Source: Halocatena marina
GTDB taxonomy: Archaea; Halobacteriota; Halobacteria; Halobacteriales; Haloarculaceae
Direction: 5' to 3'
Length of the DNA stretch: 64,000 bases
NCBI RefSeq assembly: GCF_025913575.1
Contig: NZ_CP109785.1
Location: 1,736,001 to 1,800,000 of the forward strand
Under the pieces are notes generated by a model. It made no database searches. It had not been told where the DNA came from and saw only the letters and a list, made by a program, of their open reading frames with translations. Shown piece by piece: positions 17,407 through 25,631 of this stretch. Position 1 is the stretch's first letter, and every line of letters starts with the position of its first letter. Position numbers and translations under genes: made by a program.

Positions 17407-20400
17407 CTAGGTGTTGGCAAATACCACATCCATAAGCTTTTTCTCAGCTTTTCGAAGATGTTGATGAAAAGTCGAAGAACTGATATCGAGAGAATCGGCG
17501 ACATCTCCACCAGAGCTTTCGCGGGGCCAATCAAAGAATCCAGAGTAGCATGCTGCTTCGAGTACGGTTCGCTGACGATCTGTGAGCGAATCTTCGACCA
17601 CGGTCCGGAACTCTCCCGGTGGGAGCTGCTGGCGATTCACATACTGTTGGCCGGCAAACTCCATATCAGGGTACATTTTCTTTACCGCCTCAGTCACTGC
17701 ACGCACGTTAGCTGTCTCCGGAAGTTCGCCGACGACTCGCAACTCGTCGTCTATGATCTCGATGACTTTTGTTCGACCGTCGAACATTGCGAAAATTGAT
17801 GCCACTGTCTCGCCAGTCGTCTGTATCTCAACACGGACGTAATCATCATCCTCAAAGAGGACACGAATGTTTGTCACTGCTGGAAGCTCTTTATTGAGCT
17901 CGATACACTGGTCGGCGGTGAGTCCTTCGATCGTGTAATAGTAAAGGAATCCGTCGTCACCGACGGGGATAGCCCGATCAATCGAGAGGTCGATGTCACC
18001 ATCAGCCTTCGAAATGAACGGCTCAGCCAACGCTGCAGACCGATATTCGACTTCGATACCACGATCTGCCAGTAACGATTTCCCCCGTTCAATCGCAGTG
18101 ATTGCGTGGCCAACGATCTCCGCGAGTTGCCGAATAATTACTTTCTCAATCTCACCGACGATCGACGAGCGCTTCGTATAGAGGGTTAAGACGCCGTAAC
18201 ATCTGCCTTCGTAGGCGACTGGAACTGCAATGACCGAATAATCTTGTGATCCACTCACCTCACACCATCGTTCGCAAACTGGGTCCCCTGAAACCGTGTG
18301 AGAGAGTTGTAACGAGTTCGTGTTCAGGGATCGCGTGATCGGGCTCTGCGTTGGATCGTCCATATCGAGTGAGACAGGAGTCTCAGCCAGCTCCTCGGAT
18401 AATCCTGATGCTGAATGGACTGTAATTTCCTGACCACTTCGAGTAGTGTGACCGATCCAGGCGAAATCGTACACATTTGACGCTGCAAGGCGCTCACAGA
18501 CACCTTGCTCCATCTGATTCCGTGTAGACTGTTCCAGCACGAGATCGCTAACGTTCAATGCGACTGCCTGAAGGTGATTGAGTGCTGCAAGCTCCTGTCG
18601 TTGTTGTTCAAGCTGCTGTTCTTGTTTCTTGCGCTCGGAAATATCCCGAACGACGCCAACGCGCTCGTTGGTATCGTCCCCAGGCAGGAGTGAAAACGTT
18701 GCCTCCGCCGTGATTGATTCACCGTCGGCTCGCAGGAGATCGGCTTCAATCTTCGGTCTGTTGTGCGTACCATCCTTCATCGCACGTTCAATCTCCCCAG
18801 CAGTGGCGACGGTTGATTCGGAAACCACCATCGAAACGTGTTCGCCGAGCAGTTCCTCGCGGTCGTAACCGACCATCTCAGCGTATCCCTCGTTGACCAT
18901 CGTAAACCGACGATCGTCGTCGATAATGTATACACCGTCGTCGATCGTTTCGAAGATCGTTTCGTACTGCTCAAGTTCGAGTTCGCGCTCTTTGCGTTTG
19001 GTGATATCGCGGACGACACCGACTCGTTCGTGGCTATCGTCGCCCGGTAAGAGCGAGAACGTCGCCTCCGCCGTGATCGATTCACCGTCGGCACGCTGGA
19101 GATTGGCTTCGACCTTCGGCCCGTCCTTCCCCATCTTCATCTCCTGTGCGGCTCCTTCAGCAGTGGTAATGACCGTCTCGTCGGCCACCAACGAGACGTG
19201 TTCACCGAGCAACTCCTCGCGGTCATAGCCCATCATCTTGGCGTATGCCTCATTGACCATCGTAAAGCACTTCTCGTCGTCGACAACGTAGACGCCGTCG
19301 TTGACCGTCTCGACGATCCGCTCGTACTGCTCAAGCTGGCGCTCTCGCTGTTTTCGTTCGGTGATATCGTTGATAACAACCTGTGCAGCCGGCTGTCCCT
19401 CGTGAATGATCGGTATCCCGGTGAGGACAGTGTGCTTTATCCGGCCGTTTGTGTCGATGACCTCCGTTTCTTTCGGCGGAGTAGCTTTTCGCTCCGCAAT
19501 GATCTGTCGCATCCGTTCGGCCGCTTCGGGACGGTCGTCTGGATGGACGAAATCGATGGCAGACTTGCCGATGACCTCATCGGCTGTATCGACTGCAAAC
19601 CGGTCGGTGGCCGCGTCGTTCATATACGCGATCGATCCGTCTGCAGTGTAGATGACAATCGGTGCAGGCGAGGATTCGATGAGACGACGATACTGATTGC
19701 GCTGTTCCCGTAGTTCCCGTTCTTGTTCGATGCGGTCGGTCATATCCCGGACAACGCCGGTCGTTCCGTGATATGTATCGTCATCGGAGCGGATCGTGAA
19801 TCGGTTCTCCACAGGGATCTGCTCTCCGTCGGGGGTGTAGTGATACGTTGCGGTGGTCGCAACCTTGCGCTCTCCCGTACGTAACTCTTGAATCAGTTCC
19901 GCAGAATATGATGTCTCTTCGTCATCGATTACCAGAGAAACAGGCGCATCGAGTAGTTCATCACGCGAGTAACCGGTCAACTCACAGTAGGCCTCGTTGA
20001 CCATCGTAAACCGACGATCGGCGTCGGTCATATACACTCCATCGCGGACGTTCTCGACAACAGTCCGATAATCTTCGAGCTCGCGCTCGCGCTCTTTGCG
20101 TTTGGTGATGTCCTGTGCCATCATCATCCCAGCAAACACCGAGCCAGTCTCGTCTTCCACCGGAAGTGCCCACGCTTTGAAGATACGATCCTCCAATTCG
20201 ATCTCGAACGTCCGTTTTTCGCCCGCCAACGCAGCGCGACAGTGTTTTTCGAGACGCTCTTTGGCGTTCGATGCCGTTTCGCCGACGTGTCGCCCTTCGA
20301 GAGACGTATCAGTGTCTTCGTAGACTGACCCCGCAACGAGCGTATACCGGAGGTCGTGGTCGAACAAGGAAACAACACCGTTCGGAAAATGCTCTGCAAG

Positions 20401-21090
20401 TGTCCGATAGCGTCGTTCGGACTTCTCGAGTTTTCGTTCGCGCTCTTTGCGCTCACTCATATCGACCAATGTCCCGAGGATCGCTGACTCGCCCTCGTAC
20501 TCAATGAGATCTCCGTGGATTTCGACATCGACGACAGTACCGTCTGCGTGCTTTCCCCGACCTTCGTACCGGATAACGTCGATTTCGCCGTGCTCACGCT
20601 GTCGAACGTACTCGGCGACGAGGTCTCGTTCCTCCTCTGCCACAAAGTCAAGCACCGGTTGTCCGATCGCTTCGTCCTGAGTGTAGCCAAGAATGTCAGT
20701 AAATGTTGGGTTGACGTACTTCACCACTCCATCTTGAATGATACAGATCCCCACGAGATTTTGCTCGACGAGGCGTTCATACCGTAGATTAGTCGTTTGT
20801 GAATCGTCTTCGAGCCACTGTTGTTCGCTCCGATTGAACGTTGACGGTTCGGGAGGTCCTATCAAAGTAGACCGTGGTTGCCACCAGACTCGTGCGCTGG
20901 AACCAACTTTCTTCGTCCTGAGCGCACCTCGATCGGCGAGTGTTTCGAGTCGTTTGTATACGGTCCGACGGGGACAATCGAGAGCGTCGGCAATCTCTGG
21001 TGAGGTGAGAGGCTCATTCGGATGAGTAGTCTGCTCAAAGACAGCGAGTGTTTCAGCATAGATACCTGTATGAGTGTGTGATGATGACAT
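17407..21090 (-). CDS. Bat-type regulator with N-terminal HTH, six PAS domains, GAF-like domain and HTH_10
   Basis: 1227 residues. Residues 1-70: winged helix (SPEIADALDCPRRTVYKRLE). PAS domains at about 103-220, 226-335, 340-455, 465-580, 588-700 and 708-822, most followed by RKERE-type linkers. Residues 845-1000 are GAF-like, 1010-1165 the bacterio-opsin-activator domain, and 1170-1222 the HTH_10 (LTDRQRTVLEAACYSGFFDW, then SSTFHQHLRKAEKKL). There is no kinase or receiver domain, so sensing is probably coupled directly to DNA binding. PAS5 and PAS6 share long identical runs (GYDREELLGEHVS, ADGESITAEATFSLLPGDD) and are a recent tandem duplication. No membrane segment, so cytoplasmic. It heads a three-gene regulatory group. 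Confidence 0.92.
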   Translation of the reverse strand: MSSSHTHTGIYAETLAVFEQTTHPNEPLTSPEIADALDCPRRTVYKRLETLADRGALRTKKVGSSARVWWQPRSTLIGPPEPSTFNRSEQQWLEDDSQTTNLRYERLVEQNLVGICIIQDGVVKYVNPTFTDILGYTQDEAIGQPVLDFVAEEERDLVAEYVRQREHGEIDVIRYEGRGKHADGTVVDVEIHGDLIEYEGESAILGTLVDMSERKERERKLEKSERRYRTLAEHFPNGVVSLFDHDLRYTLVAGSVYEDTDTSLEGRHVGETASNAKERLEKHCRAALAGEKRTFEIELEDRIFKAWALPVEDETGSVFAGMMMAQDITKRKERERELEDYRTVVENVRDGVYMTDADRRFTMVNEAYCELTGYSRDELLDAPVSLVIDDEETSYSAELIQELRTGERKVATTATYHYTPDGEQIPVENRFTIRSDDDTYHGTTGVVRDMTDRIEQERELREQRNQYRRLIESSPAPIVIYTADGSIAYMNDAATDRFAVDTADEVIGKSAIDFVHPDDRPEAAERMRQIIAERKATPPKETEVIDTNGRIKHTVLTGIPIIHEGQPAAQVVINDITERKQRERQLEQYERIVETVNDGVYVVDDEKCFTMVNEAYAKMMGYDREELLGEHVSLVADETVITTAEGAAQEMKMGKDGPKVEANLQRADGESITAEATFSLLPGDDSHERVGVVRDITKRKERELELEQYETIFETIDDGVYIIDDDRRFTMVNEGYAEMVGYDREELLGEHVSMVVSESTVATAGEIERAMKDGTHNRPKIEADLLRADGESITAEATFSLLPGDDTNERVGVVRDISERKKQEQQLEQQRQELAALNHLQAVALNVSDLVLEQSTRNQMEQGVCERLAASNVYDFAWIGHTTRSGQEITVHSASGLSEELAETPVSLDMDDPTQSPITRSLNTNSLQLSHTVSGDPVCERWCEVSGSQDYSVIAVPVAYEGRCYGVLTLYTKRSSIVGEIEKVIIRQLAEIVGHAITAIERGKSLLADRGIEVEYRSAALAEPFISKADGDIDLSIDRAIPVGDDGFLYYYTIEGLTADQCIELNKELPAVTNIRVLFEDDDYVRVEIQTTGETVASIFAMFDGRTKVIEIIDDELRVVGELPETANVRAVTEAVKKMYPDMEFAGQQYVNRQQLPPGEFRTVVEDSLTDRQRTVLEAACYSGFFDWPRESSGGDVADSLDISSSTFHQHLRKAEKKLMDVVFANT

Positions 21091-21438
21091 GCATACTCCG
21101 TGGGCATCGAGAGAGAAAACTGTTCCGTCGGCGGCACCTATGACGTGCCCGACACGAATTGATTAGTCAAGCAATTTGATAGCAAATCAATCGCTCACTG
21201 GTCGGATACTTGCATCTGAACTTACGAAGAGAGAGTTGCAACTGAGTGATATCGGCTGTATCGAAGGTCTTCGCGCGGATACGACTGCCACGGAGTAGTC
21301 CGTGATGGGAGCAAATACTGACACACAGTCTGATCGATCACGATTTTTCCGCTCACCTCACGATATCCATCATCATTTGTGTATATTCAACACAATATTA
21401 GTAGTAATTGCTATATATTCCTATGGTCTTGTGATCGC
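21091..21438. other. Divergent promoter region
   Basis: No gene. Contains ATTGATT near 21159 facing AATCAAT near 21186, a loose dyad that could be an operator shared by the regulator and the ATP-grasp gene. An A/T-rich tract CAACACAATATTAG precedes the gene at 21439. Confidence 0.35.
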
Positions 21439-22209
21439 ATGGTGACGATTGCCCTCTCCTATCCGTCACAGGGAGCAAATCCCTTGAAAACCGACGTGTT
21501 TGCCGATCTCACCACGTGGGCGGATGTGCGGTGGTTGGACCCACAGATCGATCATCCCGACTTGGTGAATGAGCGGATCGATCTGTATCATATGGCCCGC
21601 CAGCAACCCGCGTCGCTTCGTGACTTAGGTCGCGCCTGTCGGGCAGGGATTCCGACAATTAATCCGTACGAAGGGGTTGTTCTGCTCGCCGATCGATTCG
21701 CCTGCACGCGCCAGTTGGCCGAGATAGGAATCCGCGTTCCCGAGTCACAGTACGGACGAGCGACCGAAATCGAGCTCGAACCACCAGTGATCGTCAAATC
21801 CCGCTACGAGATAGGATCAGGAGATCACGAGATACTGCGTTTTGACGACGATCCCGACTTCACTGGCCAGCAGTTCGTTCAGAAGTATGTGCCTCACACG
21901 AGAGAGATCAAGCTCCACTGTGCAGGTGAAGCCGTTCGGGCAGTCGCTATCGATCCCACTCACGACAGGTGCCGAGAGTGTGCAGTGACGCCACAGCTCA
22001 GATCGGTTGCCGAACGGATCCGCCAGCTGATGGGCATGGAGCTGTTCGAAGTTGATCTCGTCGGCGATGATGCGCTCTTCGTCGTTGATGTCAACCCAGC
22101 GATTAGTCTTCGTGGTGTAGTCGATGGAAAAGCGGTGTACGAAACGCTTCTTTCTCAACCGCTTCGTGATCGGTCTGTCGAAGGATCGCTCACTCATGCA
22201 AGCAGCTGA
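21439..22209 (+). CDS. RimK/LysX-like ATP-grasp ligase
   Basis: 256 residues from the ATG at 21439 (MVTIALSYPSQGANP); an upstream in-frame ATG adds 20 residues without family character. ATP-grasp features: VLLADRFACTRQLAEIGIRVPES (subdomain before the grasp), PPVIVKSRYEIGSGDHEIL (ATP-binding Lys), QQFVQKYVPHTREIKLHC (hinge, Glu) and LFVVDVNPAISLRG, the metal-binding D-x-N-P end. It should join an amino acid to a carboxylate using ATP. It is shorter than LysX or RimK and has no LysW partner nearby, so the substrate is open. Confidence 0.82.
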   Translation: MVTIALSYPSQGANPLKTDVFADLTTWADVRWLDPQIDHPDLVNERIDLYHMARQQPASLRDLGRACRAGIPTINPYEGVVLLADRFACTRQLAEIGIRVPESQYGRATEIELEPPVIVKSRYEIGSGDHEILRFDDDPDFTGQQFVQKYVPHTREIKLHCAGEAVRAVAIDPTHDRCRECAVTPQLRSVAERIRQLMGMELFEVDLVGDDALFVVDVNPAISLRGVVDGKAVYETLLSQPLRDRSVEGSLTHASS

Positions 22210-22351
22210 TATTAGTGATACGTTAGTCATAGCACGCTGCTTTGGTTTTTGGCCTACGCGGCAATTCCACGAATCGATCGCCAGAACAACACGAGTTCCT
22301 CGACACTCACAGTAGTATGACCAGACCGAACGTGTTTGTCAGAGCAAAAGT

Positions 22352-22360
22352 GTTATAACC
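22352..22360 (+). promoter_or_regulatory. TATA box of livK
   Basis: GTTATAACC lies 24-32 bases before the ATG at 22384, which indicates a leaderless or nearly leaderless transcript. Confidence 0.55.
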
Positions 22361-22383
22361 CCCGCTACTAACGACGCAGTTGT

Positions 22384-23649
22384 ATGGCAGATAGGCACAC
22401 ACAATCACGGCGTGGCTATTTAAAAGCGGTTGGAGTTGCGAGTGCGATCGGCCTCACTGGGCTTTCAGGCTGTGTTGACCGACTCACAGGAAGCGGTGGT
22501 AGTGGTCCCATCAACTTCGGATCAATCCTTCCCATTACTGGTGACCTCTCTGATTTCGGTTCAGGGATGCAGAAAGGAGTCAATCTCGCAGTCGAGGATA
22601 TGAACGACGCAGGTGGGCCGCTTGGGCGTACCGTCGAACATTCGGGGAAGGACTCCGAGACAGACGCCCAGAAGGCGAAGAACAAGTACGAAACACTCGT
22701 GAGTGAGAACGAGATTGTCGGCTTCGTTGGGGCAGCGTCCTCCGGTGTCTCTGTTCCGCTGGCAAAGACCATTGCGAGTGATCAAGTAATGCAGGTCAGT
22801 CCAGCATCCACGAGTCCTGTACTAAAGAATCTTGGATTCGGTGACCCAGACGACACGAAGTATTTCGCTCGCACCGCGCCGAATGACTCCCAGCAGGGTA
22901 TCATCATGGGGATGGCGATGAACGAGTTCGTCAATGCCAAGTCGGCCGCATTCCTCCACGTCAACAACGCCTACGGGGAAGGACTGGCGAAGAAAGCACA
23001 GGAGAACTTCAACGGAGAGACGCTCCAGCTGGTCCCCTACAGTTCGAAAACCTCCGACTATACGTCGACGCTCGATAAGCTGTTCAAGGGCAACCCGGAC
23101 GCGGTCGGGTTCGTCGGCTACCCAGAGTCCGGCCGCTCCATCCTCCAAACGTGGAAAGGTGGGGGCTACGGGGGGAACTGGGTCCTCAGCGAGGGACTCA
23201 ACTCGACGGAGTTCTTCGGCAAGATTCCGGACATCGTGAATGGAATGTACGTCTCCTCACCCGACCCCGAGTCAACCAAAGGTGCAGACAAGTTCAAGAA
23301 GGCGTTCGGAGGCGAACCCAAAGTCTTCTCGCCACACTCCTACGACGCTGCGTTCCTCATGGGACTCGCTATTCACAAGGCGGGCGAGGCGTCGGGAACT
23401 GCGATCGCACAGAACATTCAGTCGATCTCTCGACCCGACGGCGAAACAGTCACTGTCGGTGAGTTCGACAAAGCGAAGAAAGCGCTGGATGAGGACAAAG
23501 CCATCAACTACGCAGGCGCATCCAGTCCAGTTGATCTGAACAAGAATCTCGAACCACTCAACCGATTTGCAATCCTCCAGGTCGAGAATAATGCGACTGT
23601 GAAGTCGGTCAAGACGGTTCCGCGATCGTTCTTCGAAGGAAAAGTCTAA
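22384..23649 (+). CDS. livK: Branched-chain amino acid ABC transporter substrate-binding lipoprotein
   Basis: 421 residues. The N-terminus joins a twin-arginine motif (SRRGYLKAVGVASAIG) to a lipobox (LTGLSGC, Cys30), so it is exported by Tat and lipid-anchored, as usual in haloarchaea. The type I periplasmic-binding fold follows: INFGSILPITGDLSDFG, VEDMNDAGGPLG, FVGAASSGVSVPLAKTIAS and QVSPASTSPVL. Ligands of this family are branched-chain amino acids, amides or urea; I choose branched-chain amino acids because of the convergent livHMGF operon. It ends 222 bases from livF, tail to tail, so the binding protein is transcribed separately from its membrane partners. Confidence 0.88.
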   Translation: MADRHTQSRRGYLKAVGVASAIGLTGLSGCVDRLTGSGGSGPINFGSILPITGDLSDFGSGMQKGVNLAVEDMNDAGGPLGRTVEHSGKDSETDAQKAKNKYETLVSENEIVGFVGAASSGVSVPLAKTIASDQVMQVSPASTSPVLKNLGFGDPDDTKYFARTAPNDSQQGIIMGMAMNEFVNAKSAAFLHVNNAYGEGLAKKAQENFNGETLQLVPYSSKTSDYTSTLDKLFKGNPDAVGFVGYPESGRSILQTWKGGGYGGNWVLSEGLNSTEFFGKIPDIVNGMYVSSPDPESTKGADKFKKAFGGEPKVFSPHSYDAAFLMGLAIHKAGEASGTAIAQNIQSISRPDGETVTVGEFDKAKKALDEDKAINYAGASSPVDLNKNLEPLNRFAILQVENNATVKSVKTVPRSFFEGKV

Positions 23650-23804
23650 CCCAATCCACAGCTGACGACATCTTCGGTGCTTGGTTCTGATTACCGATAC
23701 ACAGTTTTCGACTGCACGTGAGATGACCGGTACTCTTCACAAACCAACAGAGATCATACCACGAAGAAAGCGCGACGGGAACGAGACACGAATTCGGAAG
23801 CGAT

Positions 23805-23839
23805 GCAGTGCAGTGCAGTGCAGTGCAGTGCGGTGCAGT
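23805..23839 (+). repeat. Seven-unit pentanucleotide tandem repeat (GCAGT)7
   Basis: Seven consecutive copies of GCAGT, the sixth being GCGGT. It lies in the convergent intergenic region between livK and livF, 32 bases before the livF stop. A repeat of the same unit length and copy number, but different sequence, lies upstream of livH at 29113. Confidence 0.9.
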
Positions 23840-23870
23840 ATGATGTTCTTGGTGGGTAACGGAGTGGGTG

Positions 23871-24668
23871 TTACGACTTGGAGCCGGTTGCTTGGCTTTC
23901 CTCGGGTCCATCGTCATCGACACTGGCATTGTCTTCGTCTTCGTCATTGCCACTGTCACCGCCGCCTCCACCAAGATACAGTTCGGCCACCTCCTCGTTT
24001 CCGAGGAGCGCTTCACCGGTGTCCTCGAAGCGATTTTCTCCCATTTCAAGCACATAGCCGCGGTCGGCACGGCTGAGTGCCTTGCGAGCGTTCTGCTCGA
24101 CCATGAGGACGGCAGTGCCGGACTCGTTGATAGCATCGATCTTATCGAACACCTCATCAACGAGGTCGGGAGCCAGTCCCGCAGAGGGTTCATCGACGAA
24201 TAATAGGCCGGGGTCGACCATCAGCGCCCGACCCATCGCAAGCATCTGTCGCTGTCCCCCCGAAAGGCTTCCAGCACGCTGATTCTTACGCTCATCGAGG
24301 ACAGGAAACTGGTCGTACACCTCGTTGAGAGTTTCCTGTGGAACGGAGTCGAGGATGTACGCGCCCATTTCGAGATTCTCCTCGACAGTGAGGTTCGGGA
24401 AGACGTTCTCGGTCTGTGGAACGTACACCATTCCCTTGCGCGTGATTTCGTCCGGACGGTTCGCGGTGATGTCTTCTCCGTCGTACGTGACAGAGCCTTC
24501 CCAGCACGGAATGAGACCGAAGATGGCCTTCATCGCTGTGGATTTGCCAGCGCCATTCGGACCGATGATGCAGACGATCTCATTCTCGTTGACGTCGATC
24601 GAGACACCATGCAGAATCTCGGCATCGCCGTACCCGCTGACGATATCACGGGCTTCGAGTAGTACCAT
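23871..24668 (-). CDS. livF: Branched-chain amino acid ABC transporter ATP-binding protein LivF
   Basis: 265 residues. Walker A GPNGAGKST, signature LSGGQRQMLAMGRALM, Walker B LLFVDEPSAGLAPD and the LivF-type switch VLMVEQNARKAL. After the ATPase core there is an acidic, Gly/Ser-rich tail of about 35 residues (GGGGDSGNDEDEDNASVDDD) that bacterial LivF proteins lack. Last gene of the operon, starting 3 bases after livG. Confidence 0.93.
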   Translation of the reverse strand: MVLLEARDIVSGYGDAEILHGVSIDVNENEIVCIIGPNGAGKSTAMKAIFGLIPCWEGSVTYDGEDITANRPDEITRKGMVYVPQTENVFPNLTVEENLEMGAYILDSVPQETLNEVYDQFPVLDERKNQRAGSLSGGQRQMLAMGRALMVDPGLLFVDEPSAGLAPDLVDEVFDKIDAINESGTAVLMVEQNARKALSRADRGYVLEMGENRFEDTGEALLGNEEVAELYLGGGGGDSGNDEDEDNASVDDDGPEESQATGSKS

Positions 24669-24671
24669 CTG

Positions 24672-25631
24672 TCATCCCCCCAAGTACGCGTCGATAACGC
24701 GCTCATCTGACTGCACTTCGTCCGGCGATCCTTGCATCAACTTCTTGCCTTCGCTCATGACAATAACTGTATCAGAGAGGTTCATGATGACTTCCATGTC
24801 GTGTTCGACGATGAGAAACGTGTATCCATCGGCTCTGAGGTCGCGGATACGTTTGATGAGTTTTTGTGTCAGGGTTGGGTTGACGCCAGCAACGGGTTCG
24901 TCGAGGAGAATGAGATCAGGCTCCATCATGAGCACACGGCCCAACTCGACGAGTTTGCGCTGCCCGCCACTCAAGTTCCCCGCCTCTTCGTTGGCAAGGT
25001 GATCGATTTCGAGGAACTCAAGCATCTGGTAGGTCTCCTGCTGGAGATCCGACTCCTCTTTCGCAACGGCTCCTTGTCTGAACCAAGCGTTCAGGAGGTT
25101 CTCGCCCGACTGTTCTTTCTTTGCGAGCATCAAATTTTCGAGGACAGTCATCCCCTTTAGCTCACGAGTGATCTGAAACGTCCGGACCAATCCCTCGTTC
25201 GCCAGGCGGAACGGACGAGTGTAGGTGTGCTCTGAGGCTTCCTTGTAGCGCTCCTGTCCGGCGTAGACAGCAGCACCGATGCCAGCACCAACAGCAGTTG
25301 CACCGGCGAGCATCGGAGTCGCCAGTCCGTAGTAGGCAGCGCCCGATAAGGCAATCCCACCGAACGTCATTCCAGACGCACCGTACCAGATATTCTTCTC
25401 TTCGCTGCTTGGCTGCATTATCTCCTGCGTGTCGGTGCCTCGATAGCTGATGACGCCACCATCGGGTTCGTAGAACCCACTGATGAGGTTGAACGTCGTC
25501 GTTTTGCCGGCACCGTTTGGGCCGATGAGACCAGTAACGGTCCCTTCTTCGACATCGAACGACGCCCCATCAACAGCGGTGACGCCGCCGAACGACTTGC
25601 GCAGTTCGTCGACATTCAGTAGTGCGGTCAT
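24672..25631 (-). CDS. livG: Branched-chain amino acid ABC transporter ATP-binding protein LivG with hydrophobic insertion
   Basis: 319 residues against about 255 in typical LivG. Walker A GPNGAGKTTTFNLISG, Q-loop region VRTFQITRELKGMTVLENL, signature LSGGQRKLVELGRVLM and Walker B LILLDEPVAGVNP are intact. The extra 65-70 residues (about 68-140) lie between the first beta-subdomain and the Q-loop. They include a long hydrophobic run, GIALSGAAYYGLATPMLAGA followed by TAVGAGIGAAVYAG, able to form a membrane hairpin or a greasy surface arm. Its ATG overlaps the livM stop. Confidence 0.92.
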   Translation of the reverse strand: MTALLNVDELRKSFGGVTAVDGASFDVEEGTVTGLIGPNGAGKTTTFNLISGFYEPDGGVISYRGTDTQEIMQPSSEEKNIWYGASGMTFGGIALSGAAYYGLATPMLAGATAVGAGIGAAVYAGQERYKEASEHTYTRPFRLANEGLVRTFQITRELKGMTVLENLMLAKKEQSGENLLNAWFRQGAVAKEESDLQQETYQMLEFLEIDHLANEEAGNLSGGQRKLVELGRVLMMEPDLILLDEPVAGVNPTLTQKLIKRIRDLRADGYTFLIVEHDMEVIMNLSDTVIVMSEGKKLMQGSPDEVQSDERVIDAYLGG

